NCBI GenBank assembly: GCA_003313425.1
Contig: NHZP01000002.1
Coordinates: forward strand, 1,054,001-1,118,000
Source: Pseudopyrenochaeta lycopersici
Taxonomy: Eukaryota > Ascomycota > Dothideomycetes > Pleosporales > Pseudopyrenochaetaceae
DNA: 64,000 nucleotides
Direction: 5' to 3'
The translations under genes were made by a program, and so were the position numbers. Shown here in pieces: positions 11,395-21,265 of the stretch. The stretch's first letter is position 1; the number at the start of each line of letters is the position of its first letter. The notes below the pieces were generated by a model. The model was not told where the DNA came from. It saw nothing but the letters and a program-made list of their open reading frames with translations, and searched no databases.

Positions 11395-13653
11395 TCACAT
11401 CCATGTTAGGGATGTCGTGTCGAATTCTGGAAATGGACCAAATGCGGATGAGTCAAGGTGTAGCCAGTCAGTAGTTTGCCAGTCGTCCAAGAGATTTCGA
11501 AGTCCGGGCACTGTGGTATCGATAGGACTACCAAATAGTGGTTGCCACGTTTGCAGAGTGGCATCCGCGCCATGCACCGAAAGATCATTTACTGAGGCTT
11601 GACCAGCGTTGGCTTGATCGGCACCAATCATATGGGCTGTTGAAGGAGGCAGCATATGCGCATGCTCTGGCATAGGTCTCGCTGTTTTTCTTTTGGCCTC
11701 AGCGCGCAGTTCTTGCAGGATTATGCTGTATTTGCGTGATGGCGAGTTTGAAGCTGTGGCTTGCGCAAGATGTTGTAGGCAGCGCTCAGCCTGTTCGAGT
11801 ATGGTGGAATTCTCGTCGAGCGTAGCGCTGTTGTTGCTTTCTTGTATGGCCCACACATAGACAACTACTAAGGCACAGAAGCAGACATAGTGTGTCCACC
11901 AAAAGGCGTGAAATAGGCGGCCTTCTCGAGCCATGCGATCCACAGTTTCGAGCGCAGACTGTGCTGCTGAGATGCACTCAGCACGGCCCTCCCTAGCTAG
12001 GCTTCTCATGCCTTCATTATTGCGCGTCAAATTCGTTAAAAGGAAAGGGCGATGGGCCAACATTACAGCATGACAGTACGAGAGCTTGAGAGCAGTTGCC
12101 TGCCTTCGGAAAGTAGGAATGAGACTGCTGGGATTGATTGCGCCAAGGAAGGGCGGTAACGATGCTCGCCACTGGCGCAATTCAGCTGCTAATCGGTGGG
12201 ACGCCGCAAGACGGACATGATCCGGAACTGCTTTGATGGAGTAGACTTCGCGCGAAATCCTGGCAGCAATTTGAGCGTACTTAGCATGAAATACCAGTGC
12301 ATCGAGATGACAATCTTCAGTGTTGTTTGGCCGTGGGCCAGAGCTGGTCATGTCTTCATCGTTGACTGCGTCTGGAAGGTCTTGGTCAATATCGTCGTCA
12401 TGGTAATGTTGTGGCCTTCCAAGTACTACGCTGAGGTACTTGTCGAGTATATAAGCGACCCAAAAGGTCCGCTTCCTACATTGTTCGTCGATGTAATCCC
12501 GTTTATGAGGCGTTGGTGGCCGCTTGCGGTCGTCTCTTCGATGGAGACCAAGAGCCGAGATGATCTGCAGAGTATGGCCAAAAGTGTACCAAGCCTGATT
12601 GAAGCGACTCGACTGCAGAAGGTAAAGCACCTGGATGAGTCGTGATTGGGCCGACTCCAATTTGGGGATACCTGTCTCGGTTTGGGTAAGGCGGGCAGCT
12701 TCTGAGAATAGTTCGTCGCTGGGCGAGTGCATAGTGACTTCATTGACAGGCGAAAAGCCACTGTTACCTCGACTTTTCTCCTCGTGAAGAGAAGCAACAG
12801 CAAGTACTGCTAAGACAACAGCAGCTTTGGCGCGTCCGAGCCCAAATGACAAGGGTCGATTGAATTGAACATTATGTGTGACTTTCTCAAGCCACGTCTC
12901 GACAGTTGGCCTATGAATAAGCCTGTATGTAGCGATGCATACGTCAAAGTATACGGTGAACATGTCTCTGCTCTTGCCCAGAGACGGGATGCGCACTTGA
13001 CCCGTTTCCTGAAATGGGTTGTCGCCAGCACACTGAAGAAGTTGGTTGTACTCGACAGACGCCAACTGTCCATTCATAACCTGGCTGTTCTCATTATTTG
13101 AGATTCGGCGCCAGGCACGATGCAGGAAAGAGAGGCCAGAGGTCGGGTCCGAGTACTGACCAGCGACCTCCAGACCTGGTGAGCCGCGGGACGGAATGTC
13201 TTGGGAGGCTTCAACTGGACTGTCCCCAGGTCGGGGGGCAGTGGGAGCAAGCGGAGCCAAGCTTGGAGCATCCGACTCTGGAGGGCCGTCGACGCTGTTC
13301 AAGATGGTATGTGGGTAAACCGCGCCCGTCTGATCTAAAGGCTCAATACGGCGCGGTGGTGGTGCCTTGCCCCGCAAATATATTGCCTCATACTGGCAAA
13401 GCAGCCCACGGCGGTTGCATGTGTCGCAAGGTTGTTCACCAGAGCATTTCGACTTCTTCGACTTGCAGATATCGCAAGCTCTAGTTACCTTTGTCTTCTG
13501 CCGAGCACTCGATCCTTGGGGAGTAGCGCCTTGCAAGGCCCGCTTCTGTGGGACAACGGTGCCGCTGCGGGGCGACAGCAATTCTGGTGTGAGAGGCGAT
13601 GGTGATTCCGTCGGCGACGCCTGCTGTTGCACTACATGTTCCGTGGTGGCCAT
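11395..13653 (-). CDS. Zn2Cys6 transcription factor with fungal regulatory domain
   Basis: An intronless minus-strand frame, about 752 aa from the ATG at 13653 (MATTEHVVQQQ). The zinc cluster is near residues 55-82: CDICKSKKSKC followed by SGEQPCDTCNRRGLLC, i.e. Cx2Cx6Cx5Cx2Cx6C, preceded by a basic segment (RQKTKVTRA). A long middle region matches the fungal-specific transcription factor domain (FDVCIATYRLIHRPTVETWL; RKRTFWVAYILDKYLSVVLG). The frame also has an ATG at 13950, which would add 99 residues of proline/serine-rich sequence. I prefer 13653 because the start lies closer to the DNA-binding domain. It is nuclear by family. It converges with the Dal5-type permease gene and is a candidate regulator of it. 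Confidence 0.9.
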   Translation of the reverse strand: MATTEHVVQQQASPTESPSPLTPELLSPRSGTVVPQKRALQGATPQGSSARQKTKVTRACDICKSKKSKCSGEQPCDTCNRRGLLCQYEAIYLRGKAPPPRRIEPLDQTGAVYPHTILNSVDGPPESDAPSLAPLAPTAPRPGDSPVEASQDIPSRGSPGLEVAGQYSDPTSGLSFLHRAWRRISNNENSQVMNGQLASVEYNQLLQCAGDNPFQETGQVRIPSLGKSRDMFTVYFDVCIATYRLIHRPTVETWLEKVTHNVQFNRPLSFGLGRAKAAVVLAVLAVASLHEEKSRGNSGFSPVNEVTMHSPSDELFSEAARLTQTETGIPKLESAQSRLIQVLYLLQSSRFNQAWYTFGHTLQIISALGLHRRDDRKRPPTPHKRDYIDEQCRKRTFWVAYILDKYLSVVLGRPQHYHDDDIDQDLPDAVNDEDMTSSGPRPNNTEDCHLDALVFHAKYAQIAARISREVYSIKAVPDHVRLAASHRLAAELRQWRASLPPFLGAINPSSLIPTFRRQATALKLSYCHAVMLAHRPFLLTNLTRNNEGMRSLAREGRAECISAAQSALETVDRMAREGRLFHAFWWTHYVCFCALVVVYVWAIQESNNSATLDENSTILEQAERCLQHLAQATASNSPSRKYSIILQELRAEAKRKTARPMPEHAHMLPPSTAHMIGADQANAGQASVNDLSVHGADATLQTWQPLFGSPIDTTVPGLRNLLDDWQTTDWLHLDSSAFGPFPEFDTTSLTWM

Positions 13654-14752
13654 GGCGGAGGAGTGAAATCCGGAGATGGAAGTGACGACTTGAGATGGGG
13701 AATTAAAGCGAATAAGAGTGGTTTCCGGGGAAAGCGGGGTAGTGGTTGGGGACGGGCTTTCCTCCCCGGCATTTCCGTCTGGGCGATGTTTGCTTTCCAC
13801 CCATAACCATGTGGCTGGCCACATCTGTCCGCCTATCAGCAGCGACTTGCATCTTGGATGCTTTCCAAGACTGCTGTGGAGGGGCGATATCGACAGATTT
13901 ACCCGTGGTGCCGTACATCCAAACGAGGACTGTCGGTAGGAATCAGGCATTAATTAGCATCGAAGGCATGCATTGTCGCACATGCAGTATAATTGGGACT
14001 CTCACCTCATGCCCTACAGCGCTAGAATAACTCCTATTCAGTGGCAACGTCGCGCCCGACCCGCTTCAAATCGATCGTCGTGCCAGTCGCCACCAAAATA
14101 ATCTGCTCTCCCGAACGTCTGTAAGAGCAGGGGATTTGATCTCAATCCGATCATCGCTGGGCTATCACAGAGCGTGGAGTTTCGACTCGGAGATGCCTTG
14201 CTCACCAGTACAGTATTCATGTTAAGAGTCCGACTTTGACAGCGCGTTGTCTGTTTGGCCAGCTAATGCGCTAAATCAATAGCGTGTCACTTTGGGAGAC
14301 GCGCAGTCACGCTTGTGTCTTCCGGCCCTCTTCACTTTCGTCCTCATCGCGGCTTAGCCTAATCATAAATGCCATCGCGCGAAAATGAGTGCAAATTGCG
14401 GCCAACAACCACGGATTACGTCACAAGCCAATCAGTGCAACTAACATATACTATTAATAGCGCGAGAGATGCTCGTATCAGCCGCTGGTGCTCGCGCATC
14501 ACCGAGTCGAATGCGAGGACTGGCCATGAACACGAACGCCAGTTCATTGGACACTTGCTGTTATCCAATAGTCACCTGTCGTACAAAAGGCTGGAATGAG
14601 CGCACAGATAATAGTACGAATGAAAGCTCGAATGACAGCAAAGCGCCGAGACCAGCTGAAAGCAGCAAAAAGCTGAAATACCGAGCCGGTTTAAACTGGC
14701 ATTCTCGCCGAGAGCAAAGAAAACGTCCCAGAAATCTTTCTACTCAATCATC
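13654..14752. other. Divergent upstream region
   Basis: Lies between the Zn2Cys6 regulator (-) and the secreted-protein gene (+). It includes the possible N-terminal extension of the regulator (13654-13950). No independent gene is supported in the rest. Confidence 0.4.
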
Positions 14753-15399
14753 ATGTTTCTCAGACGCTTCACACTATTTTCTTTCCTCGCTGTCACTCTT
14801 GCGATTCCAACAGCTGATGACAAGGATCACTGCCATCCAACTAGAGAAACCAAAATTGCCAGATACGATGACTTGCCTTTTGTTGAACCAGGGCCTAATC
14901 CCATTCCACCGCACTATTACGGCCTCAGCTACTTGACATTCCAAGTTGACCAGTATGATGGCTTCATTCCACCAACTTCGGGAAATCAATGGACTATGGC
15001 TTTCGGCGGGAGTGGAAACATCACTGTCCCAGATTCGTACGATTCAAGCCTTTGCAACAAGTAAGACCCAGGTTGACCATTAACAGTCCGCCAAAACAAA
15101 CATTCGATCTGCACTCCTTCTCCTACGCCTGTGTCTCTGGAGTCCCGCAACCAGAATGTGCAATAACTGCCTGGGGCTGGAAGCCTAGCGGTCGCGTAAT
15201 TAAACGTATCATAACTTTCCCACGATTGGATCCAGGGCACGTCATTGAGGACTTCAAGATGAATGCAACAACCTTTAATAGGGATTGGCAGGGCCTGAAG
15301 AGTGTGGGATTTAGCATCGCTAGGTCGGATAATGGGGGAGACATGTACGGGGGATTAGCACTCGATGATGTGAAGTACACGATTAAGACGGGCTGTTAG
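14753..15399 (+). CDS. Small secreted protein, family not recognised
   Basis: A start at 14753 gives a clear signal peptide (MFLRRFTLFSFLAVTLAIPT) followed by a compact domain with YYGLSYLTFQVDQYDGF, then FDLHSFSYACVSGVPQPEC, WGWKPSGRVIKR and GGLALDDVKY. Two exons are needed. My preferred model is 14753-15036 plus 15087-15399, with a 50-nt intron (GTACGA..TAACAG) and about 198 aa. A donor at 15061 (GTAAGA) also keeps phase but leaves only a 26-nt intron with no room for a branch site. The Cys pair in the second half suggests a disulfide. It resembles uncharacterised secreted proteins of plant-associated ascomycetes; an effector-like role is speculation. Confidence 0.7.
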
Positions 15400-15683
15400 G
15401 GAAAAATTAATATGACTACACCAGCTACAACATGGGACCTTTCGTAAGAAAACTCGTATTACAGATTGATCTTAAACTGGATAACTTTGTTAATGTATTA
15501 ATTACTTACAACCAAGCCATTATGTGTGCCTGGAAAAGACCTGCTAAGTAACCAAAACCCTGTTCTTCAGCTCCTGACAGCACCACACTAATACCTTGCT
15601 CATATATTCTCCAATGGCATCCTATATATCAACCATAAGCCATAGTACAGATCCGCCTCATCCGATCAATTTCTCAGTTGATA

Positions 15684-16334
15684 TCAGTCTGTGTGCCAGC
15701 TAACCGAAGTGGGTCCATGGAAAACCATCCGGCCAAGCGTCCCCCGTCTATCAAAATCCTGCATCACTTGTATGCAAGCCATATTGGAACTAGGGGTACT
15801 GGATGGATGAGCCCAATCTACGGTCGTCAAAGGCGCCACGAAAGCGTGTTGTTCTTGCAACCGCCGCATATACAAACAAAGCTTCCCAAGCTCAGTCGAG
15901 CACAGCGTATACGACTTTAACTTGGAGAGATTCTCGTCATCTATATAGAAGTTGAGAATGAATCGCTCCCGGTGCAGCTTGGCGATTCGAGCCAGAGTCG
16001 ATTTGTACCAAAATGTGCATGGGGCTAGAGCGCTGCCGACGCGAATGAAAGCCGAAAGCGGGAATGACACCGTGATAATACTAATGTCCTCAAAGGTTCT
16101 GGGCTTCGAGATTTTAATCGGGGTGCGTACGACCTTGTTGAGCTTGCACTCAAGGATCTTGAGGTAGGCCGCTATCCATGCTGCTAGGTCTCCGGACACT
16201 TCGACGCAGACGATCTTGCAAACTTGGCGGAGGAATCGGAGTTCCGTGGCTGGATCATTTTCGCCCACTATCTCCTGGTATATACGTAGTCGGAGCTCGA
16301 CGGGCAGGTCCAGGAGGGAATTTCGTTCAGACAT
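15684..16334 (-). CDS. LPxELRxRIY-type (F-box/2EXR-like) protein
   Basis: An intronless frame of 216 aa with start ATG at 16334 (MSERNSLLDLPVELRLRIYQEI). The N-terminal LPVELRLRIYQEI motif is the signature of a large fungal family of F-box-like/2EXR proteins that otherwise diverge strongly. The rest is unremarkable, with a helical stretch (FLRQVCKIVCVEV) after the motif. The open frame runs 15 codons further upstream without an ATG, so a short 5' exon cannot be excluded. It is divergent from a second gene of the same type at 16964. An 18-bp palindrome lies 59 bp upstream of its ATG. The molecular function is not known. Confidence 0.6.
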   Translation of the reverse strand: MSERNSLLDLPVELRLRIYQEIVGENDPATELRFLRQVCKIVCVEVSGDLAAWIAAYLKILECKLNKVVRTPIKISKPRTFEDISIITVSFPLSAFIRVGSALAPCTFWYKSTLARIAKLHRERFILNFYIDDENLSKLKSYTLCSTELGKLCLYMRRLQEQHAFVAPLTTVDWAHPSSTPSSNMACIQVMQDFDRRGTLGRMVFHGPTSVSWHTD

Positions 16335-16963
16335 GAGCGTGGCAAAGAAGTCTGAAAGACAACGACGGTGCTTTTTCAATGTGTGAGTTTGATATCAAGT
16401 TAACTTGATAGTATATCAGTAACTTACATTGTTGCCGGCAGACCTTCGCAATAGGGAGTGTTTGATTATATAAAGAACTGTCACTTAGTGGAACAGTCCT
16501 AGAGATAATAAGCTGAGACAACTTCTGGTTGGAACTGTGTCCTGGAGTATATGAATATTCGTTGTTGAGACCAAACCCCCAGAAAAGACCTCTTAATATA
16601 CTAGTGGGAGTTTGGGAGAAAGCTCATTGGGCAAACTTTTGTGCGCACGAGTCCTTCACGCAAAGACATCGTTGCCTCACGGTACCCTAGCAACACCGTT
16701 TGACAATGACTGTACTACCTAATTCCCCTGTTAGTAGCCGAGGCATTCACTTCCATGTGCACGCACACCCGTAAAACGGCCCCAAGATGGGTGGACAAAT
16801 CATTCCCCTCACTCTTTAAATGCCCCTCAACCCTAAGTATGATACTCAGTCCATAACAATCAACTGGAATCAAGAATTAAGAATCTGGATAGTTGCGGCC
16901 AACGAAGCCGCCATCCTTTCCTCCAAAATCTCTTCTCCTGATCCAGTAGAGCCGTGAACTGCG
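16335..16963. other. Divergent promoter region between two F-box/2EXR-like genes
   Basis: It separates the start codons at 16334 (-) and 16964 (+). It contains the 18-bp perfect palindrome at 16393-16410. No gene is supported. Confidence 0.45.
16393..16410. promoter_or_regulatory. 18-bp perfect palindrome near the start of the 16334 gene
   Basis: TATCAAGTTAACTTGATA is its own reverse complement, with TTAA at the centre. It begins 59 bp upstream of the ATG at 16334 on the minus strand. It could be a dimeric regulator site or a cruciform/hairpin in the 5' leader; no known factor is assigned. Confidence 0.4.
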
Positions 16964-17773
16964 ATGGACACTAGGAGGTCAACAAACGCATTGGCAACAA
17001 TGCACTCGTTTCGCTTCATGGAACTCCCATCTGAGATTCGAATTAGGGTCTATAAGGAGGTAGCGCCAACCATGAACGGCAATCTAGGGGATGTTGAAAA
17101 TCTCCGCCTTGTCTCCAAACAGATCAAGCATGAGTTTGAGCATGAGCATGTTCAAAATATTGTTCAGAAGGTTAGAAAGCTGATCGCAAACTTGCCACTT
17201 CCGAGCCCAGCCCCGCAAGTCGGCACAGGGGATGCGATACAAATAGACAGGAATAGTTCACTATTTGTGCTCACATCCCCTCAGGGGACATTCCGAGATT
17301 GCCAGAGTCTTATCTTCACTGTTAACGCGCTATACACGGTTCGTAATGGTGTTATCAGACCCCATTGTAACGAGATTTTCCTGCTAAATGGCCTGCCATC
17401 CAACATACGCGTCGTCACCTTTAACCTCGAACTTCCAGAGTGGACAAAGGCAGCCAGGGTCCCTATTCATGACAATATGCAGGCCATGGTTAATCTTGCG
17501 GCGACTCGAGTGCGCGACTTTACAAACAATATCCGTTGCACAGTGATCAGACAGTCTGCCAACAACAAGTGGGTGCAAGAAAACCAAATGGCGATGCCAG
17601 GAAAACTAAGGATAGGATTCATAAGGGTGCAAGTCAATTGGCCGGCAGGCGTTGACGTTGGGGAGTGGTACAAGCGAGGCGAAGCTCGGCGTCAGTATGA
17701 GGACAGAATTGGCATCAAGCTGATTTGCAATCAGGCCGGCAACATCACGGGAATATCGTACGCGACCAAGTAG
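16964..17773 (+). CDS. LPSEIRIRVY-type (F-box/2EXR-like) protein
   Basis: An intronless frame of 269 aa. The ATG at 16964 gives MDTRRSTNALATMHSF; a second ATG (MHSFRFMELP) 12 codons on is also possible. The motif MELPSEIRIRVYKEVAP, followed by VENLRLVSKQIKHEFEHE, matches the N-terminal LPxE(I/L)RxRIY..LRLVSKQI pattern common in fungal F-box/2EXR-like proteins. No enzymatic motif is visible. It faces the divergent relative at 15684-16334, but apart from the motif the two sequences are not obviously duplicates. Confidence 0.65.
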   Translation: MDTRRSTNALATMHSFRFMELPSEIRIRVYKEVAPTMNGNLGDVENLRLVSKQIKHEFEHEHVQNIVQKVRKLIANLPLPSPAPQVGTGDAIQIDRNSSLFVLTSPQGTFRDCQSLIFTVNALYTVRNGVIRPHCNEIFLLNGLPSNIRVVTFNLELPEWTKAARVPIHDNMQAMVNLAATRVRDFTNNIRCTVIRQSANNKWVQENQMAMPGKLRIGFIRVQVNWPAGVDVGEWYKRGEARRQYEDRIGIKLICNQAGNITGISYATK

Positions 17774-18569
17774 ACAAACTTGGTGATTTCATTTGTACTA
17801 CAGCGGTCGTGATTAAGTGTTGGCGGGAACCCCGGCCGGCGGAGAAAGTCATAGCGTAAAGTTTCTGTCATTCCTAAGCATTGCTTACAGCGAAGTTGGC
17901 CCACTAGGGAACTTTGTATACGGAGTTTATACGGTACATACAAGGTGTAATAGTCAGGCGACCTGAATTCGTGTTTACTCTGGCATTTCGCTTTTTGCTC
18001 CAAAACAAAACTGCTCTCGTCATACACACAGGCACCCAGTGTATTCTTGGTGGACGGAAATAACGCTTAATTCCTTTAATCATTGTTCGGCGTTATAGAT
18101 CATAGGCTTTCATACTGCCAGTGCGTGCTTTACTTTACTACAACATCTCATGTTTTTCATGGTGCAAATATTGGCGAGGTATACATACATAGGTATGGGT
18201 ATAGATTAAAAGACATTAGTCTTAATTGGAGAATTCAGCACAAGCTATGACTGCCTCACTCCTCATTGAATCTATCCTGGTGTTGGATTTGCCGGTCAAA
18301 GCGCGCCAGTTCGGTGTGTTCGTTCCTCATGTAAATTGCGAAATCTATCTGAACATGACGTTTTGGACCTATTCGCTTCGATTAGGAGGATATATGTCCA
18401 GATGACTTTCGATAATCGTTAGGTCGCATACACTGGGATAAAGAAAGAGCCAATTGTTTTCCATGTCTGAGCCACCTATCACACCAAGAAGCCGCGAGAG
18501 TACAACGTCTTAGAAAGCGTAGTATATTTACTCTATACTGGATGCTCTTGCTGTTTGAACTGCGTCAGT
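17774..18569. other. Convergent 3' intergenic region
   Basis: Lies between the 3' ends of the 16964 gene (+) and the sugar porter (-). It is AT-rich and nothing coding is supported. Confidence 0.5.
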
Positions 18570-20099
18570 CTATGCTCGGTCGTCGGTTTGGGAAGCCACC
18601 ATATCCAGAACCACATCATCGGCGTGCTGTCCATCAAAAATGCCACTCACATCCTCCAAAGACAAACCCTTTGTCTCTGGTACGTAAAAGAACATGAATA
18701 TGATGACAGCAACTAATATGGCTACATAAACGAGATAATACTTCCACATGATCCTCTCCAGGGCAACTGGATTTACATATTGGTTGAAGCAGGTGGCAAC
18801 AGCTTGAGAGACCCAAAATACGCTTGTGCCTTTGGTCCGGAGGTGGCTAGGCCAAATTTCATTTACGTAGAGGATGGGGATTGGGGTCAGCCCAATGACA
18901 TATCCGCCAAGGAATAGAAAAAGAAACACAATCACGGCGTAGCCTGTCGAGACAGACCTCGTGATCGAATAGCGTGCGGAGCATACAGTAACCATGACCA
19001 TAAAGACCAGCATCGTGCTAGCGGATGTCAAGAACAGACGGCGTCGACCAACTCTTTCAGCTAATAGTGCAGCTCCAAATGCCAAGAACCAATTGTAGAT
19101 CTGAAGGCCTCCGTTAATACCTTGTTGTTTGAAAGGGCTAATTATGCCGACAGTCCGCAGTACCGGGGCTAAGTAGTAGCTGATAATACCGTTGCCCACC
19201 CACTGGGTGGCCACACCAATGCCTACGGATAGAATGAGTCTTTTGCGGTTTCCTGGTGTAGAGAAAAGAGACAGCCAGCCAACTTGGCGGTTCTGATTCT
19301 CAATCTCAGCCGATGCGCAGATTTTTGAGAACTCAGAAAGAACCAGTCCGTCATCAGCATGACCATTAGCGTGGAACTTGATCATAACCCCTTTGGCTTG
19401 TTCCTCTTTATTGTTCATCACATACCAACGGGGTGATTCGGGGCAGAATATCACCAGAGTGAGCTGCGCAACGGACCAAAATAATTGAATAGCCACGGGG
19501 AACCGCCATGACCACGAACTCGAAATAGCCAGAGCACCGTAGGATGCCCAAGATGCAGTCATAGAGCCTACAAAGAAAAAAGTATTGAAGAGGGCACCGG
19601 CGACAGCTCTTTGGCGAGGGTGCGCGAGTTCGAGGAGCAAGGCGGAGGAGGATATCGTATTGAAGATGGACGCAAATCCAACAACGAGACGTGTGCCAAA
19701 GAACTGGACAGATGTTTTGCACAACATCTGTCCGACTACCCCTCCAGTCATGCCAATATTGCCGAATATGATGCCAGTCCGACGCCCGAACTTGTCCGAA
19801 AGCCATGGTGCTGGGAAAAAGGCCGCGATACAACCCAGAGGCTGAGCTGCGACCACCAACCCGAGCATGCTAACATTCGAGATTCCTTCAAGGTCTGCAA
19901 GCCATCTAGGGTTTGTAATGAGACTTGAGATGAGAGAGCTAACATAGCCATTGGCCATGGCGCCTAAGTAGCATGCAAGCAGCAGAATGTTGAGCTTCCG
20001 TAGGCCCGGGTCCTTCCACCATTGTGGATGCGTGTTATTGGAAACATCGGTCACCAATACTGGGTCGGTGCGTTGGTTAATTCGTGTATGACGGTTCAT
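18570..20099 (-). CDS. MFS sugar porter, lactose-permease/hexose-transporter type
   Basis: An intronless minus-strand gene of 509 aa from the ATG at 20099 (MNRHTRINQRTDP). It has twelve predicted membrane segments and the sugar-porter motifs: LSDKFGRRTG after TM2, CPESPRWYVMNNKEEQA before the central loop, LLAERVGRRRLFL in the second half and FYVPETKGLSLEDV at the end. TM1 (LNILLLACYLGAMANGYVSS) resembles the fungal lactose-permease (LAC12-like) group. It probably acts at the plasma membrane as a sugar:H+ symporter. The frame continues upstream to 20516 without a stop (139 codons), but the added sequence is not transporter-like. It is divergent from the HET gene. Confidence 0.92.
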   Translation of the reverse strand: MNRHTRINQRTDPVLVTDVSNNTHPQWWKDPGLRKLNILLLACYLGAMANGYVSSLISSLITNPRWLADLEGISNVSMLGLVVAAQPLGCIAAFFPAPWLSDKFGRRTGIIFGNIGMTGGVVGQMLCKTSVQFFGTRLVVGFASIFNTISSSALLLELAHPRQRAVAGALFNTFFFVGSMTASWASYGALAISSSWSWRFPVAIQLFWSVAQLTLVIFCPESPRWYVMNNKEEQAKGVMIKFHANGHADDGLVLSEFSKICASAEIENQNRQVGWLSLFSTPGNRKRLILSVGIGVATQWVGNGIISYYLAPVLRTVGIISPFKQQGINGGLQIYNWFLAFGAALLAERVGRRRLFLTSASTMLVFMVMVTVCSARYSITRSVSTGYAVIVFLFLFLGGYVIGLTPIPILYVNEIWPSHLRTKGTSVFWVSQAVATCFNQYVNPVALERIMWKYYLVYVAILVAVIIFMFFYVPETKGLSLEDVSGIFDGQHADDVVLDMVASQTDDRA

Positions 20100-21265
20100 A
20101 GGGCCTAGAAGGGAAGGGAGACAGGAAATGGGAGGCAATGTGTAATCACCCAAAATCAAGTAACTTCGAAGATAGGGTGCCTTTTCAGTAAGCTCTTCGC
20201 AGGTCTGTAACTGTGAAAAGTCGCTGGTGTTTTCTAATCGTCGCTCACCGCGACCAAGGCCATTCTTCTTGCAACCGCGCAGCTTCGAAGAAAGGGTCCG
20301 TGCTGGTACGTCATCTGACCATAGATAAATACCGGTGTTGGTGCGGTCTGCTACTTCCGGCCCGCGTAGCTTAGTGTAAACCCATTGTATCCTTGCGTAA
20401 ACTTTCTTATTGGAAGACATGCAGATGTTAATCTTAGGCCAAACTTGAAGAGTTGGTCTCCCCACACGTGACTGGTTAAATGTTCTGAAACAGGTCAACA
20501 TGAGGAATTCTCCCACTTTGCTAATTCCTCTTCTCTTGTATGATACGCATCGGGCACAAAAAGTTTCGTCTCTGGAAAACCAGCTGCAGAGAGTCTAGTC
20601 TTTATAGGTCGACTCGACGAGGGACTGAGAGTCTGTTGATATCAAATTGTGCCAAAAGAGGCGTTGGACTTGCGGCTTGAGAAAATAACTTGCAGTTGGA
20701 TGGGGCAAATCTTGTAGAGCGGGAACAGGGCTGCAATGCAACTAACTCCACAATGGAGCCATACAAGAGGCATATGCACGGTCATGGCATTAGTGATCAT
20801 ATTCAGCTGTAAGATATGGGATTCAATCGTGATGTTCGACTCAATACCAGTATGATCCTATTATGAATTGAAGGGTATTTCAGCCAACGCAAGTTACATT
20901 CAACTTTATCAATCATCTACAATTCCAAGAACCTTCTACTCTGTGACCCATTCGATGAGATCTACATGAGTAGAAGTCTGCCTCACGACATGTAAGCAGC
21001 TGAACGCCCCATCTTCCGTTTACAAGCTCTGTCATTCATTTTCCTCTTTCCCGCGTGTAAGGCTGCCTATTTACGAGGATTAGGCTTGCATCATCCCATT
21101 GGTGGCCTGAACAGCGCACAACGCTAAACCATATAGAGGGTGGCGGTGGCTGAGCTGTCCCACAGCCTCGGCCTCAGCCACTGTATACCTTCAAGCAGGC
21201 CTCCATCTTCTACAAAACCGCTTTCAGGCGACTCCATTGTTGTTTGTTGTCGAGATATTCACAAC
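20100..21265. other. Divergent upstream region of sugar porter and HET genes
   Basis: The left third (20100-20516) is the open extension of the sugar-porter frame; the rest has no supported gene. No promoter element is clear enough to name. Confidence 0.4.

Noticed and set aside
11395..13950. Start of the Zn2Cys6 regulator at 13950
   Set aside because: It is possible, but the ATG at 13653 gives a more usual distance to the DNA-binding domain; kept as an alternative only.
15061..15086. 26-nt intron in the secreted-protein gene
   Set aside because: Too short for spliceosomal assembly and lacks room for a branch site; a 50-nt alternative fits.
20350..20400. tRNA-like GCGTAGCTTAGTG sequence
   Set aside because: No matching B box, acceptor stem or anticodon arm could be folded around it.
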